A stretch of DNA of 7,562 nucleotides from Nitrospirota bacterium (lineage in GTDB: Bacteria > Nitrospirota > UBA9217), in NCBI GenBank assembly GCA_013334545.1, contig JAAXXJ010000139.1, positions 1-7,562 on the forward strand. Reading direction: 5' to 3'. Positions 1-4,852 of the stretch are shown here, piece by piece. The notes beneath the pieces are model-generated. The model was not told the DNA's origin. It searched no databases and saw only the letters and a list, made by a program, of their open reading frames with translations. Position 1 is the first letter of the stretch. Every line of letters begins with the position of its first letter. The translations under genes and the position numbers were made by a program.

Positions 1-102
1 GAGCAGGGTCTTATAGCTCACCTGTAGGACCTCCGCAGCGCGGGTCTTGGTCCCGCCGGTCTGTTTGAGCACCTGCTGGATGCGGCGCGACTCGGCTACG
101 CG
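1..102 (-). pseudogene. Truncated copy of an NtrC-family Fis-type HTH domain
   Basis: Read on the minus strand, this segment encodes a Fis-type helix-turn-helix stretch (VAESRRIQQVLKQTGG, then TKTRAAEVLQVSYKTLL). It aligns without gaps to 911-1012, the HTH end of the response regulator gene at 869-2266, with 10 mismatches in 102 bases. Thirty of 34 codons give the same residue, and the four changes are I/V, R/Q, N/T and I/V. About half the base changes are synonymous, so the copy probably once evolved as coding sequence. Homology stops at about 102. The same frame is closed by TAA at 103-105, and no receiver or AAA+ part lies upstream, so this is a remnant rather than a working gene. Its 3' end runs off the left edge of the window, so the true extent is unknown. 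It could come from a second regulator gene or from a duplication made when the toxin-antitoxin pair arrived. Confidence 0.8.
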
Positions 103-155
103 TTATACGGCATGTCGTTGACGCGCATCTTCGTGAGTATTTTGGTATTCGTCAT
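96..155 (-). CDS. Possible 19-codon ORF overlapping the vapC stop
   Basis: The vapC stop TAA (157-155) overlaps an ATG (155-153) in a TAATG arrangement, which is typical of translational re-initiation. The ORF reads MTNTKILTKM, then RVNDMPYNA, and stops at TAG (98-96) just inside the HTH remnant. It matches no family I know. The most likely explanation is an open frame created by chance at the junction between the toxin-antitoxin module and the HTH remnant. It is listed because the start is well placed for coupled translation, not because a function is visible. Confidence 0.15.
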   Translation of the reverse strand: MTNTKILTKMRVNDMPYNA

Positions 156-559
156 TAGATTGAACGTCGCGCGAGTTTACTCAGATCACTATCGAAGGTA
201 AACAAGTGGTCTCCGACGGCAGCAGCCTTGGCGCAGAGAATACAATCAACGATATCAAGTCCATGTTCAGAGCATAGAGTCAATGCACGGATAAGTTCCT
301 GCTGATCGTCATTCGCGATCCCCTTATAACGCAAGATGTCGATGAGACTCCCGGCTGCCCGATCCCGTGGTACTTTATAGATCTTTGTCAGCACATACAT
401 ACATTCAGCAATGACGCTTTCGAGTACGACTGCCCTGATGTTTCCGTTTTTTACTTTATCAAAAAACTCCTTCGCCTTTGTATGCAACGCGGGCTCATCC
501 GCAACGAGATACCGGACGATGGTATTCGTATCAGGAAGATTTCTTGCCGGTTTTATCAC
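155..559 (-). CDS. vapC: PIN-domain toxin, VapC type
   Basis: This 134-residue protein has the length and layout of a VapC toxin, a PIN-fold, metal-dependent RNase that cuts tRNA or rRNA when its antitoxin is lost. The first PIN motif is LPDTNTIVRYL with Asp10. The second acidic position is probably Glu47 or Glu52, in VLESVIAECM. Asp105 lies in LDIVDCILCA, and Asp123/Asp125 lie in LFTFDSDL. All four expected acidic positions are therefore filled and the enzyme looks intact. The start is GTG at 559-557. It has a good ribosome binding site, and no other start codon lies before the essential Asp10. The gene overlaps the antitoxin gene by 29 bp in another frame. A hand count of 181-540 gives about 47% GC, well below the recG region. 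The exact RNA target cannot be read from the sequence. Confidence 0.9.
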   Translation of the reverse strand: MIKPARNLPDTNTIVRYLVADEPALHTKAKEFFDKVKNGNIRAVVLESVIAECMYVLTKIYKVPRDRAAGSLIDILRYKGIANDDQQELIRALTLCSEHGLDIVDCILCAKAAAVGDHLFTFDSDLSKLARRSI

Positions 560-785
560 GGATGGCGACCTCCCAGGCCTTTTCCTTCATTTTCCTCATG
601 GATGCACCCGGTTTGACGTTTCTGGCGAATTCACGGAGCGATCCGGCCGCGTCCCGAACCGGCCTTACCATGACAACGTCATCCTCCACCTCGAAATAAA
701 CTGCATTGGCTTTCAGCGTGTCCCGAATCTCCTTTGGAATCGTGATCTGGCCTTTTCGTGTTATTTTCACAGCTGCGGTCGTCAT
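531..785 (-). CDS. vapB: AbrB/SpoVT-type antitoxin, VapB
   Basis: This 84-residue protein begins with a swapped-hairpin AbrB/MazE/SpoVT DNA-binding domain at about residues 5-43. The typical core is VKITRKGQITIPKEIRDTLK followed by a beta-rich segment ending in VVMVRPV. The remainder (about 47-84) is charged and probably helical, as expected for the part of a VapB antitoxin that wraps around and blocks the PIN toxin. The ATG at 785-783 is preceded by AAGGTAAGG (803-795), 9 nt away. The gene is first in a two-gene operon with vapC, the usual antitoxin-first order. As in other pairs of this kind, the antitoxin and the complex probably repress their own promoter. A candidate operator lies at 805-830. 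Confidence 0.9.
   Translation of the reverse strand: MTTAAVKITRKGQITIPKEIRDTLKANAVYFEVEDDVVMVRPVRDAAGSLREFARNVKPGASMRKMKEKAWEVAIRDKTGKKSS
568..574 (-). promoter_or_regulatory. Ribosome binding site for vapC
   Basis: GGGAGGT on the minus strand lies 8 nt before the GTG at 559-557. It is a strong Shine-Dalgarno match inside the antitoxin gene, and it supports the GTG start and hence the 29-bp overlap. Confidence 0.65.
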
Positions 786-804
786 TGCAATATGCCTTAC
801 CTTT

Positions 805-830
805 CTATTAAGTGTTACCTGTTATAATAG
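805..830. promoter_or_regulatory. Candidate VapB operator (inverted repeat)
   Basis: Perfect 6-bp arms, CTATTA (805-810) and TAATAG (825-830), face each other with centres 20 bp apart, about two helical turns. The right arm overlaps the -10 box of the vapBC promoter. A short direct repeat TGTTA-CC-TGTTA lies between the arms. The position suits autorepression by the VapB dimer, but assignment as the operator is inference. Confidence 0.4.
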
Positions 831-855
831 TAATGCCTTTTTGCACAGTTGTCAA
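827..855 (-). promoter_or_regulatory. Sigma-70-like promoter of vapBC
   Basis: On the minus strand, TTGACA (855-850, perfect -35) and TACTAT (832-827, -10, 5 of 6) are separated by exactly 17 bp. The start of transcription would fall near 820, giving a leader of about 35 nt before the vapB ATG. The promoter lies in the 83-bp gap behind the response regulator stop, so the toxin-antitoxin pair can be expressed on its own. I saw no clear intrinsic terminator between the regulator gene and this promoter. Confidence 0.75.
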
Positions 856-868
856 TACCGAACAGATA

Positions 869-2266
869 TTACTCCCCCTTCTCCTCCAGCTGATACTCCT
901 TGATCTTCGTGAGGAGGGTCTTGTAGCTCACCTGGAGGATTTCCGCGGCGCGGGTCTTGTTCCCGCCGGTCTGTTTGAGCACCTGCCGGATGCGGCGCGA
1001 CTCGGCGATGCGGGTCGCGGCGGCAGCGACCTCCTGGAGAGGACCGTCCATCGGCACGTGTTCCGCGAGCGCGTTGATGATGCTTGCCTCGCTGATGCCG
1101 AGGTCCTGGCTGCGTACCACGCCCCCTTCGGCGTAGATCACCGCCCGCTCGATCACGTTCTCGAGCTCCCGGACATTACCCTTCCAGGGTGATTTCATGA
1201 GGATGTCCATTGCTTCATCGGCAATCGTGATCGGTCCCTTTCTCACTTCAGCGGAATACTTATTCAGGAAATGCTGCGCCAGAGGCGGGATATCGTCACG
1301 CCGCTCACGCAGCGGCGGAATCGTGATGGGAAAAACGTTCAGGCGGTAAAACAAGTCCTCGCGGAACAATTTTTCCTGCACCGCCTGCTCGATGTCCTTG
1401 TTCGTGGCGGCCACGATGCGCACGTCTATCTTGATCGGCTTATCGCCCCCTACACGTTCTATTACCTGTTCCTGAATTACGCGCAGGATCTTTGCCTGGA
1501 GCGCCAGGTCCATGTCGCCGATCTCGTCGAGGAACACGGTTCCTTTGTCGGCAAGTTCGAGTTTTCCCAGTTTCCGGGCTAACGCCTGACTGTGAGAACC
1601 TTTTTCGTATCCGCACAGTTCGCTTTCCAGCAACTCTCTGGGTATGGCGGCGGAATTGATGGCAATGAAGGGGGCATCCTTTCGGTTGCTCAGATAGTGG
1701 ATGGCCCGGGCAAAGAGCTCCTTGCCTGTGCCGCTTTCCCCACGAATCATCACCGTGGCATTTGTGGGTGCCACCTTCTGCATCTTTGTTGTTATTTCCT
1801 GCATCGGGGCACTTTTTCCGATGATCTTCGGCAGGCCAAGCTTGTCCGCAAACTCTTCTTTCAGCAGAATATTTTCCGAGGCGATGCGCGTCGCATCCAG
1901 TGCACGCTTGATGAGCACCAGAAGGTGCCCGGTGTCGAACGGCTTGGTGAGAAAATCGTAGGCCCCCTGCTTTACCGCCTTGACCGCGGTCTCAATCGTG
2001 CCGAATGCGGTCATAACGATGACCGGCAGAAGCGGGCTGTCCTCCTTCACGGCCCTGAGCACGTCAAAGCCGTCCTTCTTCGGGAGCTTGAGGTCCGTGA
2101 GCACGAGGCCGATCCGTTCATCGGCAAGCCGCCTGATCCCTTCCGCGCCGTCCTGGGCGGTGATAACCTGGTACCCTTCTCCCTCCAGGGTCTGCTTCAG
2201 CATGGCACGCATGCTCTCTTTGTCTTCGATGACGAGTATGGTATCCATTGTGTTCGATCCGGTCAT
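869..2266 (-). CDS. NtrC-family response regulator with altered GAFTGA loop
   Basis: This 465-residue regulator has three parts. The receiver domain (about 8-122) has acidic pocket E14/D15, phospho-acceptor D58 in LTDLKLP, T86 and K108. The AAA+ sigma-54 activation domain (about 147-385) has Walker A GESGTGKE (176-183), Walker B GTVFLDEIGD (242-251), a sensor ATN (287-289) and Arg-finger region LFREDLFYRLN (300-310). The Fis-type HTH lies at about 420-460. Almost every family motif is present, but the loop that contacts sigma-54, normally GAFTGA, reads GSHSQA (223-228). It may therefore not act through sigma-54. The ATG at 2266 overlaps the kinase stop as ATGA; an alternative start is Met7 (2248-2246). 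It is the last gene of the operon and the obvious partner of the kinase. A PilR-like role is suggested by the adjacent prepilin peptidase but is not proven. Confidence 0.92.
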   Translation of the reverse strand: MTGSNTMDTILVIEDKESMRAMLKQTLEGEGYQVITAQDGAEGIRRLADERIGLVLTDLKLPKKDGFDVLRAVKEDSPLLPVIVMTAFGTIETAVKAVKQGAYDFLTKPFDTGHLLVLIKRALDATRIASENILLKEEFADKLGLPKIIGKSAPMQEITTKMQKVAPTNATVMIRGESGTGKELFARAIHYLSNRKDAPFIAINSAAIPRELLESELCGYEKGSHSQALARKLGKLELADKGTVFLDEIGDMDLALQAKILRVIQEQVIERVGGDKPIKIDVRIVAATNKDIEQAVQEKLFREDLFYRLNVFPITIPPLRERRDDIPPLAQHFLNKYSAEVRKGPITIADEAMDILMKSPWKGNVRELENVIERAVIYAEGGVVRSQDLGISEASIINALAEHVPMDGPLQEVAAAATRIAESRRIRQVLKQTGGNKTRAAEILQVSYKTLLTKIKEYQLEEKGE

Positions 2267-3522
2267 TCCTTCGGCAGGACCACCCTGAACTTCGTTCCAG
2301 TATTCACGGTGCTCATGACGTCGACCCTGCCGCCGTGGGCTGTGACCACCTTGTGCGTTAAAGCCAGACCCATGCCCACGCCCTCGTCCTTCGTCGTAAA
2401 GAACGGAAGAAACACCTTTTTGAGGTTCTCGGGAGGGATCCCGGGGCCCGTGTCCCCGACGATGATGGTCAGATACTTGTCCACCTGCATGGTCACGGAC
2501 AGGGTCCCGCCGTTGGGCATAGCTTCAACAGCGTTCTGCATGAGATTGCCCAGGGCCTGGCGCATAAGCACCTCGTCGACCGGCGCCATGATGTCGCTGA
2601 TATCCAGGACCGTGCTGAGCGAGGGTCTTCCGGGCCGGGCCTGCAGGACGGTTTCGATGCAGGACTCCAGCAGGTGGCGCATGTTCACAACCGTGCGGTT
2701 CAGCGATGTCGGCCGTGCAAAGGTCAGGAGGTCGCTGATGATGCGGTTCATTCCGACGATCTCCGCCTGGATGTCCCGGATGATGGACTGGCCCGTTTCA
2801 TCCTGCTTCCTGGTGAGCAAGCTCAGGTAACCTGCGATCACCGCCATGGGGTTCCTGAGCTCGTGGGCAATGCCCGCCGACATCTCCCCGAGGGCCGTAA
2901 GCCGCTCCTTGAGCTCGATCTGCTGCTGAAGGCGCTTCACCTCGGTGAGGTCAGAAAAGGACAAGATGACGCCGAGGGTAATTCCCTGCCGGTCTCTGAG
3001 GAGCGCAGTATTGAATCCGAGCCATATCCGCTCGCCATTTCTCAGCAGTTCTGCTTCCATCCGCCGGGAGAGAATGTGCGTTTCCCGTGTTTCCCGGACC
3101 AACCGGCAGGTATCGCCATTCCCGAAGATCTCGTCACAGGTCCTGCCCAAGCCGCTGCCACGCTCCAATCCCAGGATTTCCTCGGCCGCGCGGTTCATCG
3201 AGGCCGCGAGGCCGTTCCCGTCAAAGGTGATGACCCCGCTGGTGACGCACTGGAGGATGTTCTCCGTATAGCTTTCAACGTTATCCGCCCGCTGCTCTGC
3301 GAGCGAACGAAGCCGTTCCAGCTCCTTCTCTTTTTCTTTGAGCTGGCGGGTGACATCCTGGAAGGCGTTTATGATGAAACTGACATCCTGGGTCTTTTCC
3401 TGCCTTTCAGGCTTCAGCCCCAGTTCGCGCCGGTACCGCTGCGTCATGCCCCAGATTACGAGCGCCCCGACCGCGATCACCAGCACCCCCGGGACCACGA
3501 TGAGAAGGACGGATGCGGTCAT
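2263..3522 (-). CDS. Membrane-anchored PAS sensor histidine kinase
   Basis: This 419-residue kinase phosphorylates a response regulator, almost certainly the one encoded next. A single membrane segment (about 4-25) is followed by a basic stretch and a predicted coiled coil (about 55-80, rich in K, E and L). A PAS-like sensor domain (about 85-195) follows. The HisKA dimerisation domain has H220 in GEMSAGIAHELRNP. The HATPase_c domain has the N box (N326 and N330), G1 DTGPGIP (357-363), an F box FLPFFTTK and G2 GVGMGLAL (381-388). With no long periplasmic loop, sensing is probably cytoplasmic, through the PAS domain. The PilS kinases best known beside pilus genes have several membrane segments, so this one differs. 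I chose the ATG at 3522-3520 because it forms an ATGA overlap with the prepilin peptidase stop; a TTG at 3546 would add eight residues but lacks a visible ribosome site. Confidence 0.9.
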   Translation of the reverse strand: MTASVLLIVVPGVLVIAVGALVIWGMTQRYRRELGLKPERQEKTQDVSFIINAFQDVTRQLKEKEKELERLRSLAEQRADNVESYTENILQCVTSGVITFDGNGLAASMNRAAEEILGLERGSGLGRTCDEIFGNGDTCRLVRETRETHILSRRMEAELLRNGERIWLGFNTALLRDRQGITLGVILSFSDLTEVKRLQQQIELKERLTALGEMSAGIAHELRNPMAVIAGYLSLLTRKQDETGQSIIRDIQAEIVGMNRIISDLLTFARPTSLNRTVVNMRHLLESCIETVLQARPGRPSLSTVLDISDIMAPVDEVLMRQALGNLMQNAVEAMPNGGTLSVTMQVDKYLTIIVGDTGPGIPPENLKKVFLPFFTTKDEGVGMGLALTHKVVTAHGGRVDVMSTVNTGTKFRVVLPKE

Positions 3523-4346
3523 GGACGGATTAACCCGAAATACCAACCGATGATATCATCGCCGTAGAACATGGTAAGTAGCGTGCCAAGGGCAAGGTAG
3601 GGTCCGAACGGGATGACCTTGTCCGCCTGGTGCTGCTTCAAGGCGATGAGCGTCATTCCCACGATGGAACCCGTCATCGCGCCCAGCATGATGGTCAGGA
3701 AAGCCCCTTTCCAACCCAGGAAGGAGCCGACCATGCCCATATACTTCACGTCACCGCCGCCCATGGCCTCGACCTTCCTGAGCTTTTCCCAAAACCATCC
3801 GATGATGAAGAGCGGAGCGGCCCCCAGGACGAGTCCGACGAGGGAGTTCACGAATCCGGTGAGATAAGTTCCTGCTGAGGGAATGAGCCTTCCCAGACCC
3901 AAGGCCATGGGCGGCTCGAGTGTGGACATGAAAAGCGGGGCCGCGAGCAGACCGATGACCATGCCGGGGAGCGTGATGACGTCCGGTATGATCTGGTGGT
4001 CAAGATCGATGAAGGTGATGACGAGGAGGGCCGAGCAAAGCGCCATGACCATCCCCGACTCTCCGGACAGCCCGAATGCATCGTACGCCCACAGGTACAG
4101 CAGGCCGTTCAGGAGCTCGACAAGCGGGTATCGCCAGGAAATGGGCAGGCCGCATGAGCGGCACTTCCCGCGGAGCGAAATAAAACTTGCCAGCGGGATA
4201 TTGTCGTACCAGCGGATCAGCGTCCTGCAGCGGGGACACTGAGAGCGAGGGCTGACGATGGACTGTTCGCGGGGAAGCCGCACGATGCAGACATTCAAAA
4301 AGCTCCCGACGATGAGACCGAAGAGAAACACTACCACGAAGATCAT
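3519..4346 (-). CDS. pilD: Type IV prepilin peptidase (PilD/GspO family, A24)
   Basis: This 275-residue inner-membrane aspartic protease cleaves the leader from type IV pilins and pseudopilins and usually also methylates the new N-terminus. The N-terminal domain begins with a membrane segment containing LIVGSFLNVCIVRLPR and carries two zinc-type cysteine pairs, C37/C40 (CPRC) and C62/C65 (CRSC). The catalytic region has FIDLDHQIIPD (112-122) and GGGDVK (196-201, D199), which supply the two conserved aspartates. The remainder is strongly hydrophobic, with several membrane segments. The length matches full bifunctional family members. The ATG at 4346 follows GAGAGG (4357-4352) by 5 nt and overlaps the upstream stop as ATGA. 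No pilin gene lies in the window, so the substrate is unknown. Confidence 0.93.
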   Translation of the reverse strand: MIFVVVFLFGLIVGSFLNVCIVRLPREQSIVSPRSQCPRCRTLIRWYDNIPLASFISLRGKCRSCGLPISWRYPLVELLNGLLYLWAYDAFGLSGESGMVMALCSALLVITFIDLDHQIIPDVITLPGMVIGLLAAPLFMSTLEPPMALGLGRLIPSAGTYLTGFVNSLVGLVLGAAPLFIIGWFWEKLRKVEAMGGGDVKYMGMVGSFLGWKGAFLTIMLGAMTGSIVGMTLIALKQHQADKVIPFGPYLALGTLLTMFYGDDIIGWYFGLIRP

Positions 4347-4711
4347 GCAGACCTCTCGTCATGGCTGGCTGGTGCAGGTTTCAGAACCTCGGCCTCGCGC
4401 CGCAGGTCATCCAGGAGGATTTCCCGGTCCTTCTGATAACGCTCGATCTTATCCACTGCCGACGCGATGTCGTTGTTCCTGAACAGGAGGTCAAAGGTTG
4501 TGGGAAGGGTATCGTTATCCTTCATCTCGAGGAGCTTCTGGCCGATGTATTGCTGCTGCTCGCGAACCTTGGCCTGAATGTCATCGATCTGCATTCTGAG
4601 CCGTACCATGGTGATCTCGGCCTTCACGCGGTCTGAACATATCGCGGCAAAGGAAGCCAGCTTTGCATAGCCCTTCTGCAGATTGATCAGCGTCTTTTCC
4701 CAAACAGTCAT
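4343..4711 (-). CDS. Coiled-coil protein of unknown function, first gene of the pilD operon
   Basis: This is a 122-residue cytoplasmic protein with no signal peptide, membrane segment or enzyme motif that I can see. It begins MTVWEKTLINLQKGYAKLAS and continues as charged helical sequence with coiled-coil character (about 28-60 and 85-112), interrupted by a short stretch around NDTLPTTFDLLF. The tail is PAPASHDERSA. I do not recognise the family. The frame stays open upstream to 4885, but the ATG at 4711-4709 is preferred because AAGGAG lies 8 nt before it and the added sequence does not look like protein. It overlaps the prepilin peptidase start as ATGA, so the two are probably translated in a coupled way. 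A role in assembling or regulating the pilus or secretion machinery is a guess from context alone. Confidence 0.75.
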   Translation of the reverse strand: MTVWEKTLINLQKGYAKLASFAAICSDRVKAEITMVRLRMQIDDIQAKVREQQQYIGQKLLEMKDNDTLPTTFDLLFRNNDIASAVDKIERYQKDREILLDDLRREAEVLKPAPASHDERSA

Positions 4712-4719
4712 AGTAGCGA

Positions 4720-4725
4720 CTCCTT
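4720..4725 (-). promoter_or_regulatory. Ribosome binding site fixing the start at 4711
   Basis: AAGGAG on the minus strand lies 8 nt from the ATG at 4711-4709. This near-ideal site is the main reason for choosing the 122-residue start over the longer open frame. Confidence 0.75.
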
Positions 4726-4741
4726 CAAACGGAGCAAGGAT

Positions 4742-4794
4742 CCAGGGTCGCGGTGGCAACCATGTCCGGCGGTCCTCTTGCCCACGATCCCTGG
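4742..4794 (-). other. Imperfect long hairpin in the leader of the pilD operon
   Basis: In the minus-strand transcript, outer arms CCAGGG and CCCTGG (6 bp) enclose inner arms GTGGGCAA and TTGCCAC (7 bp with one bulged G), separated by an internal loop and closed by an 18-nt loop. No U run follows, so it is not a standard intrinsic terminator for recG. It could be a leader structure acting on the downstream genes or a chance fold. It matches no riboswitch class that I recognise. Confidence 0.35.
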
Positions 4795-4823
4795 TCTTTG
4801 ACCCATGATCTGGATTACCGCTT

Positions 4824-4852
4824 ACTGTATCAGAATACCCTTCAAATATCAA
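4824..4852 (-). promoter_or_regulatory. Candidate promoter of the coiled-coil/pilD/kinase/regulator operon
   Basis: On the minus strand, TTGATA (4852-4847, 5 of 6) and TACAGT (4829-4824, 4 of 6) are separated by 17 bp, and TGA directly before the -10 gives an extended -10 form. The -35 overlaps the recG stop codon (4851-4849). Transcription would begin near 4817, leaving a leader of about 105 nt that contains the hairpin at 4742-4794. Read-through from recG remains possible because no clear terminator is present. Confidence 0.45.

Noticed and set aside
126..136. An 11-bp match (atcttcgtgag) to 903-913 region coding LTKI in the regulator, in the corresponding reading frame
   Set aside because: Matches of this length occur by chance several times in a window of this size, and the flanking codons do not align, so it is not evidence for a second HTH fragment.
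143..529. A 10-bp direct repeat (tggtattcgt) at 143-152 and 520-529, near both ends of vapC
   Set aside because: It is too short to be significant, and the second copy encodes the conserved PIN motif, so it cannot be read as an insertion scar.
786..868. Intrinsic terminator after the response regulator
   Set aside because: The A/T run near 838-842 has no GC-rich stem before it on the minus strand.
1583..1600. Frameshift as the cause of the GSHSQA loop
   Set aside because: The frame is the same before and after the loop, the loop keeps the six-residue length, and both flanks match the family.
1592..2830. Long plus-strand open frame of 412 codons opposite the regulator and kinase
   Set aside because: It is antisense to two well-supported genes, gives no recognisable protein, and is the usual shadow of GC-rich coding sequence.
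3523..3546. TTG start for the histidine kinase eight residues upstream
   Set aside because: No ribosome site is visible, and the ATG at 3522 fits the same ATGA pattern as the other two operon junctions.
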